From Prorocentrum cordatum (lineage: Eukaryota; Sar; Dinophyceae; Prorocentrales; Prorocentraceae), in assembly GCA_963575745.1 (NCBI GenBank), contig CAUYUJ010011214.1:137143-201142 (forward strand): a stretch of DNA of 64,000 bases. The letters run 5' to 3'. The position numbers were made by a program, and so were the translations under genes. The notes beneath the pieces were generated by a model. The model searched no databases. It had not been told where the DNA came from and saw only the letters and a list, made by a program, of their open reading frames with translations. Of the stretch, positions 40,918 through 52,023 are shown piece by piece; position 1 is the first letter of the stretch, and every line of letters starts with the position of its first letter.

Positions 40918-41006
40918 CTCGCAGTGCCGCGCATCGCTGCGGATCTCGCCTGGCGCCGCGTCGGCGACGGCCCCCCCAGTGCCTGCGCCCTTCCCAGAGG
41001 ATCCTT

Positions 41007-41077
41007 AAGTGTTAGGCTAAGCCTTTGATTTCTTGGTGCCTAGCCTAACACTTGAAGTCTTAGCATAAGATTTCAAG
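41007..41077. repeat. Two adjacent stem-loops
   Basis: AAGTGTTAGGCTA (41007-41019) and TAGCCTAACACTT (41041-41053) are exact inverted complements around a 21-base loop. Directly adjoining, CTTGAAGTCTTA and TAAGATTTCAAG (about 41051-41077) pair with one mismatch around a 3-base loop. The AT-rich stems stand out in GC-rich DNA. Confidence 0.8.
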
Positions 41078-41989
41078 TGTTGCGATGCGTTGTAAAGTGC
41101 GTGAAAGCGCAAACAAAAGGCAGTTGTTGCTAAATGTGCGCGGTGTATTTATAGATATGTTTTTGCGCGTGGGCGTTGCGCGTTGTTGGTGCTACTAGTT
41201 TGGCTTTCTGGTCGGATCTGCTGGTGTCTTTCCCGTTTTGGGCGTTGAATGCGCAGCGCGCGGTCTTGTGCGCGTTGCGCGCGGCGTGCGACTTTGCTTC
41301 CGAGCGTTGTCTCAAACTAATCCTCCTCGTCCTCCTCCCCCCCCCTCCTCCTCCTTCTCATCCTCCCTTTCCTCCCTGCCCTCCTCCTCCTCCTCCCTCC
41401 TCCTCCTCCTCCCCCCCCCCCACCTCCCCCTCCTCCTCCTCTATCCTCCTCCTCCTCCTCCTCCCCTCCTCCCCCTCCCCCCCCTCCCTCTGCTCTCTGC
41501 GCTGGCAGCGGGCGGGGGGTGGGGGGTGCGAGCGGGGGGGGGGGAGGGGGGAGAAAGAAACCGAGGAACGGAGGGGCCAGAACCAAAAAAAACAAAACAA
41601 ACAAAACACACGGGGCGGAAGAGATGAGGGGGGGCGACGACGGGAATGCACGAAACCAACCCACTAGTGGCCCGCAATCATGTGAAGCTAGAGCCCCCCC
41701 CCCCCCCCCCCCCCCCGAATGTCGACGGAACATCGCGATGCATCAGAGTGGCACGCATCATTGGTTCATCGGCGATGCATCGGCGAAGTTAGGATTCCAG
41801 GATGTCCCGAGGGTGCGTTTCGATTTGGCCCCCCCCCCCGCCTACGTTCCCGTTTCTGCGGCATATGGCAGGCTTCAAGATTGATGCTTGCCCTCTGTCG
41901 AGGGAGGGCAAGTCGGCCTGGGTCTCTCGGGGTTGGGCCAGAGATCGAACCATGTCGGGCCGCGGCAGTGCGGCAGCCCGCTCGAATTG
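41078..41989. other. Pyrimidine-rich microsatellite tract and spacer
   Basis: CTC/TCC runs at 41325-41500, G runs near 41510-41550, and a C run at 41694-41716. 41100-41320 and 41720-41980 are unassigned. No gene recognised. Confidence 0.6.
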
Positions 41990-43445
41990 CGCGGACGCGG
42001 CCGCGGGCGCGGCCACCGTGCCCGACGTGGAGACGGGTTCCCTCCGCAGGCACCCGCTGAACGCGGGCCTGCCGATGCACCCATGCCACATGGTCGCCAT
42101 CCCGCCCGAGATCGCCGCCGCCGCTGCAGGCGCCGCCGAGAGAAGAAGGGAGGGGAAGGAAACAGGGGGCCGTTGAGGTGCTGCGCGCGCACGTGCACAC
42201 GCACGCACGATCCACGATCCAGGAGGCGTGGTGCTAGACCTCGGGCCTATTCCTCTTCCTCCTCCTTGTCCCCCTCTTCCTCCTCCTCCTCCTCCTCCTG
42301 CTCCTCCTCCTCCTCCTGCTCCTCCTCCTCCTCCTCCTCCTCCTCATCGTCCTCCTCCTCCGCGTCTTCATCCTCCTCCTCCTCAACCGATTCGGCGCGG
42401 GGGGCGCCCCGACGCCCCCGACGATCCTCGAGCTTCGGGCCCGTCGCGTCGATGCGATCGTCGGATCTCCGCAGCCACTAGTTGGCTTTGTTTTCGCCGC
42501 GCTGCGGCGGCATGGCGGCTCGCGCGAGGGGGCTGGGCGTGGGCGCCATCTGCGACGCCCTGGAGCCGTTCCTCACAGATGTGAACTGGCTCGAGTACGA
42601 CACGGCGCCGGGCCTCGACAAGTTCGGCGAGAACTGCCAGCGGGCGCTGATGCAGCGCGCCGAGGCGGGCACCAGGGGGGGCGGAGAGATCAGTAGGAGG
42701 AGGGGGAGGAGGATGAGGAGGAGGAGGAGGAAGAGGAGGACGAGGAGGAGGAGGGGGATGGAGGAGGAGGAGGAGGAGAAGGAGGAGGAGGCGGCGGAGG
42801 AGGAGGGGGGGATGAGGAGGAGGAGGAGGAGGAAGATGATTTGCAAAACGAGGAGGGCGCGGAGGATGAAGGCGATGTGATGTCAGAGGGGTGAGGCGCA
42901 GGAGGAGCGGAGATGAGCGTGAGACGGGTTTTGGCGATCGGGAGGTGTAAGGGCAAACAGAAATACCATGCCAATGAATCTAACAAGATGCGCGTGGAAC
43001 GGGAGGATGGAGCAGGAGACAGGATGAGGAGGGGAGGAGTAGCGGACGATGCGGAGGAAGAGACGAAGGAGGAGGATGTGGGAGGAGGAGGGCGAGGAGG
43101 AAGAGGAGGAGGAGGAGGAGGGGGAGGAGGATGAGAATGAGGATGAGGAGGAGGAGGAGGAGGAGGAGGAGGAGGAGGAGGAGGAGGAGGATGAGGAGAC
43201 GGGAGGAGGAGAGGTAAAGGAGGAGGAACAGCAGTGACAGGGGGGGCGAGCAGAGAGCGCCCTCCAAACCCGTAGGCCCTCGCGCACCTCGAGCGCGCAG
43301 TGCCCAACATGGCGCCGGGCCCGGCCGCGACGTTCCAGGCGATGCAGAAGGTTGCGTCGGGTCGTGCCGATGAGTGGTGCCTGGGCGTCGCGGCCCAGAA
43401 AGAGTGGGCAGACAAAACGGCGAAGAAGTTCGATGGGAAAAAAGG
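41990..43445 (+). CDS. Possible exons of an unknown plus-strand gene, three segments
   Basis: Three short segments read like protein among microsatellites. About 41995-42145: GAATVPDVETGSLRRHPLNA and MPCHMVAIPPE-type sequence. About 42510-42670: MAARARGLGVGAICDALEPF and DVNWLEYDTAPGLDKFGENC. About 43270-43440: AVPNMAPGPAATFQAMQKVA and WCLGVAAQKEWADKTAKKFD. Composition is balanced in charge, unlike neighbouring frames. Introns between them would contain the TCC and GGA runs at 42250-42400 and 42690-43240. No family, start or splice sites could be fixed. Confidence 0.3.
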
Positions 43446-43900
43446 CCGGGGTCCAACGATCGGTGAGCCATCGGTGAGCCATCGGGGAGCCATCGGTGAG
43501 CCATCGGTGAGCCGCGGTGACATTGCCAAGCACGTCTCAGGATGATCATGGCGAGGAGTCGGAGGAGGCGGAAGAGGGGGTGGAGGGGGGGGGAGGGTGG
43601 TAAGAGGGAGGATGATGCTGAATAGGAGGGAGGAGGAGGAGAAGGAAGAGGAGGAGGAGGAGGAGGAGGAGGAGGAGGATAGAGGAGAAGGAGGAGGAGG
43701 AGGAGGCGGCCGGAGGAGGACGGGCGGCGGAGGATGGGGGTGGGGGATGGGGGACGGGGGATTGCGGGAAATTATATTGAGGGAGAAGGAGGAGTGAGGA
43801 GGAGGAGGCGGAGGAGAGGAGGGGGAGGGGGAGGCTGGAGGAGGAGGCAGGAGGAGGAGGAGAGGAGGAGCACGAGTAGGCGGGGCCACGGGGAGGAGGA
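43446..43900. repeat. GGTGAGCCATC repeat and GGA-rich tract
   Basis: Short tandem 'ggtgagccatcg' units at 43460-43515, then almost pure GGA/GAG sequence up to the gap. Confidence 0.8.
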
Positions 43901-44000
43901 NNNNNNNNNNNNNNNNNNNNNNNNNNNNNNNNNNNNNNNNNNNNNNNNNNNNNNNNNNNNNNNNNNNNNNNNNNNNNNNNNNNNNNNNNNNNNNNNNNNN
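43901..44000. other. Assembly gap (100 N)
   Basis: Exactly 100 ambiguous bases, the conventional size for a gap of unknown length. It is flanked by GGA-rich sequence on the left. Confidence 1.
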
Positions 44001-45371
44001 TTGGAAGGATGCCCCAAGCGAAACTGGCCGTTCTACCTCTCGAGTCACGTTAAGCCCTCTCATGCAACTCCATTCCTAATCCCTCCTCCTCCTCCTCCTC
44101 CTCCTTCTCGTCCTCCTCCTCCTCCTGCCTGCTCCCTCCTCCTCATCCTCCTCGTCCTCCTCCTCCTCCTCCTCCTCCGGCACGTTTTGAGACGTCGCTA
44201 AAAGGTATATAGAAATCCTGTTTGGGGAGCCCTGTCTCGGAGCCCAGAGTTGCGAGGATGTCCCAGGTCGCACCTGGTCGACGAGTAAGCTGTCGGGTCG
44301 CGGGCAACTTGAACAAATTTAAGACGAACTCAGAAGCAACTGTAAGAGGAAGCGGAGGAGGGCGCGGAAGTGAGGGGGCATGTCGTGATGGTTCCCTCGG
44401 GGATGATATCGAGAGGTACACGGCGCACGTCTCAAAAGAAAAATCGTGACGTCGGATGTCTGGGGAGGGCGGAAGGCAGTGCGCGCATGACGGATGCTGA
44501 GGCGGCATAAACGACGACGGCGGGGGCGGGGAGGCGGAGGCAGAGGCGCAGCAGCGGGAGGCGGGAGGTGGGAGGAGGGAGGAGGGAAGAGGAACCAGGC
44601 GAAGGAATGAGAGAGGTTGTGATTGGAGCTCCTGTGCTACGAAACGTCTCAGGCAGAATGGGCCAGACCATCTCGCGCGCAACATCTTCGAGCCTCGCAT
44701 TGCGAGGATGGCTCAATCGAAACGGGCCGGACCACCTCGCGAGCGACATCTGGGAGCTCAGTATTGGAAGGATGTCTCAAACGAAACGGGCCGGACAATC
44801 TTTCGCACACGTTTTGACAAGTCCACATCGCACTCGTTTCCCGTTAGGTCCTCTCCTGCAACTCCCTTCCTTTTCCCTCCTCCTCCTCCTCCTCCTCCTC
44901 TTCCTCCTCCTTCTCCTCCTCCTCCTCCTCCTCCTCCCCCTCCTCTTGCCTGCTCCCTCATGCACATCATCCGCCTCCTCCTTCTCCCTTCCATCTCCTT
45001 CTCCTCCTCCTCGTCCTCCTCCTCCTCCTTCTCCTCCTCCTCCTCCTCCTCCTCCTCGTCCTCCTCCTCCTCCTCGACTTCCTCTTCATCCCGAACGGCA
45101 TCTCGGAGCCTAGAGTTGCGAGGATGTCTCCAGCGTAACGGGCTGGACCACCTCGCGCGCGGCATCTCGGACCCCAGAGTTGCGACGATTTCTCGGGCAA
45201 ACGTGCTGCGAGGAAGTCTCAGGCGAAACTGGCCGGACCACCTCGAGCGCGGCGTCTCAGAGCTCCGAGTTGCGGGGGCCTCCTGAAGCCTCCTGGGACC
45301 TCCTGGGGACCTCGTGGGGCTTCCTCCTGGGCCTCCTGTGGCCTCCTGAACTCCAAAGCCTCTTGGGGCTC
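44001..45371. repeat. Diverged GAGGATGTCTC satellite units and TCC microsatellites
   Basis: Units around 'gaggatgtctcaggcgaaac' with 'gggccggaccacctcgcgcg' appear at 44250, 44640-44800, 45115 and 45215. They are separated by TCC runs at 44080-44180, 44875-44945 and 44990-45080. No gene recognised. Confidence 0.75.
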
Positions 45372-46360
45372 CCAGGGGGGATATCTAACCTGTGGCCGTT
45401 TGGGCCTCTCCAAATGGAGGAGGGGGGCACAAGAGCAGGAAGAATCAACGAATCGACACCGGATGTGTATTAACTTGACACGTTCTGATAGGCGGCCTCC
45501 TGGGGCCTGTCCTGGGCGTCCTGCGGCCTCCTGGAGCTCTCTGGGGCCTCCCCCTCCTCTTGCCTGCTCCCTCATGCACATCATCCGCCTTCTCCTTCTC
45601 CCTTCCATCTCCTCCTCCTCCTCCTTCTCCTCCTCCACCTCCTCTTCATCCCGAACGGCATCTCGGAGCCCAGAGTTGCGAGGATGTCTCCAGCGTGACG
45701 GGCTGGACCACCTCGCGCGCGGCATCTCGGACCCCAGAGTTGCGACGATGTCTCTGGCGAAACGTGCTGCGAGGAAGTCTCAGGCGAAACGGGCCGGACC
45801 ACCTCGAGCGCGGCGTCTCAGAGCTCCGAGTTGCGGGGGCCTCCTGGGGCCTCCTGGGACCTCCTGGTGGCCTCCTGGGGCTTCCTCCTGGGCCTCCTGT
45901 GGACCCCACCTGGGGCTTCCTGAAGCCTCTTGGGGCTCCCAGGGGGGATATCTAACCTGTGGCCGTTTGGGCCTCTCCAAATGGAGGAGGGGGGCACAAG
46001 AGCAGGAAGAATCAACGAATCGACACCGGATGTGTATTAACTTGAGACGTTCTGATAGAGGGCCTCCTGGGGCCTCCTGGGAGCCTCCTGGAAATCTCCT
46101 GGAGACCCCTGGGGCCTGTCCTGGGCGTCCTGCGGCCTCCTGGTGCCTCCTGGGGCCTCCTGGGGACCTCCTGGAGCTTCCTCCTGGGCCTCCTGTGGCC
46201 TCCTGAACTCCACCTGAGGTTTCCTGAAGGCTCTTGGGGCTCCCAGGGGGGATATCTAACCTGTGGCCGCTTGGGCCCCTCAAAATGAGGGGGGGGCACA
46301 AGAGCAGGAAAAATCAACGAATCGACACCGGATGTGTATTAACTTGACACGTTCTGATAG
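45372..46360. repeat. Three copies of a conserved ~118-bp block within GGCCTCCTGGG arrays
   Basis: Blocks at about 45372-45491, 45941-46058 and 46242-46360 share 'atatctaacctgtggccg', 'gggggcacaagagcagga', 'tcaacgaatcgacaccgg' and 'gttctgatag'. They are separated by arrays of GGCCTCCTGGG and by TCC runs. They are much more alike than the DNA around them. No coding role is evident. Confidence 0.85.
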
Positions 46361-46539
46361 AGGGCCTCCTGGGGCCTCCTGGGAGCCTCCTGGGAATCTC
46401 CTGGGGGCCCCTGGGGCCTGTCCTGGGCGTCCTGCGGCCTCCTGGACCTCTCTGGGGCCTCCTGAGGCTCGCAGGGTCCTATGGAGGATATGTCACATGT
46501 GGTCTTCTGGGCGCCCAGGCTGGATCACCTCTCGCGCAG

Positions 46540-47300
46540 CATCTGAGAGCTCAGAGTTGCGAGAATGTCTTGTGCGAAACAGACCGGACCACCTTGCGCA
46601 CGGCATCTCAGAGCTCAGAGTTGCACGGATGTCTCAGGCGAGACGGGCCGGACCACTTCGCGCAGGGCATCTCAGAGCTCAGAATTTCGAGGATGTCTCA
46701 ACGAAACGGGCCAGACCACCTCTCGCGCGGCATCTCCGAAGTCAGAGTTTCGAGGATGTCTCAGGCGAAATGGGCCGGACCACCTCGCGCAAGGCATCGC
46801 AGAGCTCAGAGTTTCGAGGATGTCTCAGGCGAAACGGCCCGGACCACCTCTCGCACGGCACCTCGGGGCTCAGAGTTTCGAGGATGTCTCAAGCGAAACG
46901 GCCCGGACCACCTCTCGCGCGGCGTCCCGGAGCGCAACTTTTTGAGGATGTCTCAGGCGAAACGGCCCGGACCACCTCTCGCGCGGCGTCCCGGAGCGCA
47001 ACTTTTCGAGGATGTCTCAGGCGAAACGGCCCGGACCTCTCGCACGGCACCTCGGGGCTCAGAGTTTCGAGGATGTCTCAAGCGAAACGGCCCGGACCAC
47101 CTCTCGCGCGGCGTCCCGGAGCGCAACTTTTTGAGGATGTCTCAGGCGAAACGGCCCGGACCACCTCTCGCGCGGCGTCCTGGAGCGCAACTTGTCGAGG
47201 ATGTCTCAGGCGAAACGGCCAATCCCGGCCAACTCAGAAACGAGAGTTGTGAGGATGTCTCAAGCGAAACGGCCAAAACCATAAAGTTTGTGTGAGGATG
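46540..47300. repeat. Satellite, ~64-bp unit, about 12 copies
   Basis: Unit 'gaggatgtctcaggcgaaac', 'ggcccggaccacctctcgcg', 'cggcgtcccggagcgcaact' type. Units start near 46562, 46627, 46690, 46754, 46818, 46881, 46945, 47010, 47071, 47134 and 47199. All three forward frames stay open through several units, which is a property of the repeat. Confidence 0.95.
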
Positions 47301-47499
47301 TCTCTGCTCCGACTTCCCTCGGCCGGAGTTAGTTTCTACCACAAGAGCACCCCGTTCAGCAAGCTGTTTGGGGAAAACGCAGGTCACATTCATGATTGGT
47401 TTTCGGGCGCGCGGGAAGTCAGCCTAGCTGCATGTTCGTAATGGTGGTGTGCCCGTGCATGTGTTGAATGTGAGAAATGAGGAGCAGCAGGGGATCCGG

Positions 47500-47665
47500 C
47501 AAAGAAGAGGAGGAGGAGGAGGACGAGGAGGAGGAGGAGGAGGAAAAGGAAGAGGAGGAGGAGGAGGAGGAGGAGGAGGAGGAGGAGGAGGAGGAGGAGG
47601 AGGAGGAGGAGGAGGAGGAGGAGAGAGAGAGAGAGGGAGAGAGAGAGAGAGAGAGGGAGAGAGAG
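47500..47665. repeat. GGA then GA microsatellite
   Basis: Near-pure GGA/GAG (47505-47625) passing into GAGAGAGG (47625-47665). Confidence 0.95.
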
Positions 47666-48757
47666 GAAGACCAGACGAGATATGAGGAGATCCTATGTGT
47701 TCCCTCTTGTTTTTTTTCTGGGGGGTAGTTTGGCAACGATTGTGCCACATTGGAGCACTTTTGTGGCCATCTTGTGCCACTGTGGAATGCCCCAATATGG
47801 CCACTGGAGTGACCGGCAGTATGGAAAATGGAGCAAATTCGAACGCACTGTTGCTCGATGTTGGCGGTGGGGCTTCACTGTCAAAGCCGACGCGCCCAGC
47901 GCAGACCACCCTTGCCAGTGTGGCGCAGCAGCCCAAGCTTCTGAGACAGGTTGTAGAGTACTGTCGATCCGCTTCCAACATCAAAAGCATAACCTCCAGA
48001 AACAACGTGTAAACAAAGCATCGAAATTAGTGTATCCATTGTCAAAACCTGATGAACTAGACGTTCGAGGTTAGATTGGCGATCACAAGCGAGGTCTTAT
48101 CCCACGAAGGAGGTTCCCTTCATATTGCGGGACTACTTGCCAAAGCCCAGGGAAGTCGACCCTTGGCATTGGATTTTTATGTGAGTGTGAAGGCTGTCTC
48201 CCCAAATCGCCTTTGGGTCCCCAGTGGCCAATAGAGAGAGGCCTCACCCGCCCCCCCACCCCTTTCCATCTGCACCAGAGTGGCGCGGCAGTGGGGGGAA
48301 AGGGTGACGGGGGTACAGTCACGACGCTGAAGCAACGACCGCTTTGGGCTCAGGAGGTGCTCGGGTTTTCGGGCCGGTCCTTAGATGTGCGTCGTGGCGC
48401 TTGTTTGTGGCCTGGGCCCGCCGTTGCCAGCAAGGCCCCTTCGTTCTTCATCATGCGTTCCTCATTATGATAGCACCATGACTGCACCGTTTCACACGCC
48501 AGGTGGCCGGGACCGATAGACCATATCGAAGTGGGTTGGTGTTGCTGCGGGGGGGAAACTTGCCAAAGCCAGGGCAATTCGACCTTCGACATTGGTTCGA
48601 CAATCAAAAGGGAACATTACCTCACAAATATCTGTGAGTCCCCAGTGGCCAAGAGAGAACCCCCCGCCCTGTCTCGCTTCCATCTGCACCAAAGTGGCAC
48701 GGCGGTGCGCGGAAAGGGGGAATGGGGATCAGGTTGCACACGCCGTTGCTCCACGAG
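47666..48757 (+). other. Intron-like sequence before module copy 4
   Basis: Carries the 'cgaacgcactgttgctcgat' and 'ggggcttcactgtcaaagcc' blocks (47838-47890) that also occur, diverged, upstream of other copies. Two further similar 'ccagtggccaagagagaa' segments are at 48215 and 48640. The acceptor-like 'acacgccgttgctccacgag' ends at 48757. No separate gene seen. Confidence 0.5.
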
Positions 48758-49054
48758 GGGGTCGGCGGATAACGTTTGGTCCCATTGAGGCAGGGGCGAC
48801 GACGCTAAACCTTTCGACAGAGATGGAGGCGCTCCTGGAGGTGGGCATGTGTTTGGTCATTGCAGGTGGTGGCAACTCAGAGACGGTCTGCATTGCTGGT
48901 TTGGCGCCCGTGCAGCTCGTGAGCCCCACGCAGTTCGCGTACCCCGCTGGCTCAACGCTCACACTTTTGAATGATGTCTACTCCTCTTCGAATTCTTCGA
49001 TGGTCATTCGCAGGGCTCATGCCATACCCTACGACCACCTTTGAGGCGCTGAGA
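48758..49054 (+). CDS. Repeat module copy 4
   Basis: Reads RRITFGPIEAGATTLNLSTE, LLEVGMCLVIAGGGNSETVC, IAGLAPVQLVSPTQFAYPAG and SNSSMVIRRAHAIPYDHL. Acceptor CCACGAG before it and donor-like GAGA|GTGAAC after it give 297 bases, phase 1 on both sides. A TGA falls inside the last few codons (after DHL, about 49042), where copies 5 and 6 have GGA. Either the true donor is earlier or this copy is damaged. Confidence 0.6.
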
Positions 49055-49774
49055 GTGAACATTGATAATGAGAACGAGGTGGCGAGGGAGGAGGATGAGG
49101 CGGAAGGGGAGGCGACGGAAAAGGAGAGGCAAGAGGGAGACTAGGAGGAAGCATGGAGGGACGGAGATGGCGGGGGGTGGAGGGAGGATATTTGAGGGAG
49201 GAGGAATGACTGATGGAGGGATTGAGGGCTGTTCCTGGGCTGTCCATGCGCCCTGAAACTGGTCAATTCTGCGGTCTGGCCAGCATCTTCACGGCCGCTT
49301 TGGCGGCCTGCAGGGCCGTCGATACTGACGGCCTCTCTGGAGACCGTCGTGGGGTCCGTTGTGGGCCCTGTTGGGTCCTCTCTGGGGGGTTCCTTCGGCA
49401 ACTCTTGGGCCGCCTTGAGGCCCTCCTGCATGTGACCATCTTGGGCTCGCGCAATCGTTCTAGCGTATGTTGACGGTGGAGCCTGAGTGGTAACGCCGGC
49501 GCCCAACCCCCACGCCGAACACCCTTGGGGTGCAGCAGTAAAAGCTGCCGAATAAATCACAACAGACAACCCGCGAGATGGCAGCCATGCTCCACCCCCT
49601 GCGAGCCGCCCTTAACAGTGCGAGATTCATGGTCAACGCTTGGTGGATCGGACGCTTGGGAGTGGGTTGACGATCAAATGCAGGACTTGATGTCCGAAGA
49701 ACAAACCCTTAATCGTGGGGAGCCCACCGTCGAGGCGGGTGGGGATCAGGTCTCACGCACCGACGCCTCACCAG

Positions 49775-50070
49775 GGGGCTGCGGATTTCTTTTGGTCCCG
49801 TCGAGGCGGGGGCGACGACGCTGAACCTGTCGGCAGAGTTAGAGGACCTCCTGGAGGTGGGCATGTGTTTGGTCATTGCAGGTGGTGGCAACTCAGAGAC
49901 GGTCTGCATTGCAGGCTTGGCGCCCGTGCAGCTCGTGAGCCCCACGCAGTTCGCGTACCCCGCTGGCTCAACGCTCACACTTTTGGACGGTGTCTACTCT
50001 TCTTCGAATACTTCAATGGTCATTCGCAGGGCTCCTGCCATACCTTACGACCACCTTGGAGGCGCTAAGA
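49775..50070 (+). CDS. Repeat module copy 5
   Basis: GPVEAGATTLNLSAELEDLL, EVGMCLVIAGGGNSETVCIA, GLAPVQLVSPTQFAYPAGST and SSSNTSMVIRRAPAIPYDHL, then GGAKS up to a donor-like AAGA|GTGAGC (50071). Open throughout. With the acceptor CACCAG the exon is 296 bases, one short of symmetric phase. A 1-base loss after the acceptor compared with copies 3, 4 and 8 explains this, so the annotated start is uncertain. Confidence 0.6.
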
Positions 50071-50720
50071 GTGAGCCTTGATGATGAGGACAAGTTTGCG
50101 AGGGAGGAGGATGAGGCGGAAGGGGAGGCGACAGAAAAGGAGAGGCAAGAGGGAGACACATGATGAAGGATGGAGGAACGGAGATGGCAATGGGTGGAGG
50201 GAGGATAGTTGAGGGAGGAGGGATGACGGATGGAGGGATTAAGGGATGGTCCTGGGCTGTCCAGGCGCCCTTCAACTGCCTGTAGGGCCGTCCAAACGGA
50301 CGGCCTCTCTGGAGACCGTCTTTGGCTCCTTCGTGGGCCCTGTTGGGTCCTCTCTGGGGTGGTCCGTCGGCCACTCCTGGGCCGCCTCGAGGCCCTCCTG
50401 CATGTGACCATCTTGGACGGTGTGGCCTAAGTGTCAACGCCGGCGCTCCCCCCCCAAACCCCGAACACCTTTGGGGTGCAGCAGTAAAAGCTCCCGAATA
50501 GACCACAACAGACGACCCGCGAGATCGCAGCCATGCTCCACCCCCTCAGAGCCGCCCTTGACAGTGCGAGATTCATTGTCAACGCTTGGTGGATCGGACG
50601 CTTGGGAGTGGGTTGATGATCAAATGCAGGACGTGATATCCGAAGCACAAACCCTTAATCGTGGGGAGCCCACCGTCGAGGCGGGTTGGGATCAGGTCTC
50701 ACGCACCGACGCCTCACCAG

Positions 50721-51016
50721 GGGGCTGCGGATTTCTTTTGGTCCCGTCGAGGCGGGGGCGACGACGCTGAACCTGTCGGCAGAGTTAGAGGACCTCCTGG
50801 AGGTGGGCATGTGTTTGGTCATTGCAGGTGGTGGCAACAAAGAGACGGTCTGCATTGCAGGCTTGGCGCCCGTGCAGCTCGTGAGCCCCACGCAGTTCGC
50901 GTATCCCGCTGGCTCAACGCTCACACTTTTGGACGGTGTCCATTCCTCTTCGAATACATCAATGGTCATTCGCAGGGCTCATGCCATACCCTACGACCAC
51001 CTTGGAGGCGCTAAGA
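50721..51016 (+). CDS. Repeat module copy 6
   Basis: Nearly identical to copy 5. One visible change makes GGGNKETV instead of GGGNSETV; others include VHSSSNTS for VYSSSNTS and AHAIP for APAIP. Open to the donor-like AAGA|GTGAGC at 51017. Same 1-base anomaly at the 5' edge. Confidence 0.6.
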
Positions 51017-51739
51017 GTGAGCATTGATGATGAGGACAAGTTTGCGAGGGAGGAGGATGAGGCGGAAGGGGAGGCGACAGAAAAGGAGAGGCAAGAGGGA
51101 GACACATGATGAAGCATGGAGGAACGGAGATGGCAATGGGTGGAGGGAGGATAGTTGAGGGAGGAGGGATGACGGATGGAGGGATTAAGGGATGGTCCTG
51201 GGCTGTCCAGGCGCCCTTCAACTGCTCAATTGGGCGGTCTGGCCAGCATTTTGACGGCCGCTTTGGCGGCCTGTAGGGCCGTCCAAACGGACGGCCTCTC
51301 TGGAGACCGTCTTTGGCTCCTTGGTGGGCCCTGTTGGGTCCTCTCTGGGGGGGTCCGTCGGCCACACCTGGGCCGCCTCGAGGCCCTCCTGCATGTGACA
51401 ATTTTGGGCTCGCAAAACCGTTTTAGCGTATGTTGACGGTGTGGCCTAAGTGTCAGCGCCGGCGCCCCCCCCCCAAACCCCGAACACCCTTGGGGTGCAG
51501 CAGTAAAAGCTGCCGAATAGACCACAACAGACGACCCGCGAGATGGCAGCCATGCTCCACCCCCTCAGAGCCGCCCTTGACAGTGCGAGATTCATTGTCA
51601 ACGCTTGGTGGATCGGACGCTTGGGAGTGGGTTGATGATCAAATGCAGGACGTGACATCCGAAGCACAAGCCCTTAATCGTGGGGAGCCCACCGTCGAGG
51701 CGGGTGGGGATCAGGTCTCACGCACCGACGCCTCACCAG

Positions 51740-52023
51740 GGGGCTGCGGATTTCTTTTGGTCCCGTCGAGGCGGGGGCGACGACGCTGAACCTGTCGGCA
51801 GAGTTAGAGGACCTCCTGGAGGTGGGCATGTGTTTGGTCATTGCAGGTGGTGGCAACTCAGAGACGGTCTGCATTGCAGGCTTGGCGCCCGTGCAGCTCG
51901 TGAGCCCCACGCAGTTCGCGTACCCCGCTGGCTCAACGCTCACACTTTTGGACGGTGTCCATTCCTCTTCGAATACATCAATGGTCATTCGCAGGGCTCA
52001 TGCCATACCCTACGACCACACAA
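51740..52023 (+). CDS. Repeat module copy 7
   Basis: Protein reading as in copy 6 but with GGGNSETV. Directly after the YDH codons the sequence diverges. The donor-like ACAA|GTGAGA (52024) is kept but the GGAK codons are lost. It shares the 5' anomaly of copies 5 and 6. Confidence 0.6.

Noticed and set aside
46263-47252. 329-codon ORF with MSQAKRPGPPLARR repeats
   Set aside because: All three forward frames are open across the 64-bp satellite, so openness has no coding meaning.
46540-47300. Regularly spaced repeats resembling a CRISPR array
   Set aside because: Units abut with no unique spacers, the context is eukaryotic, and no cas-like genes are present. The same applies to 56822-57262 and 29190-30290.
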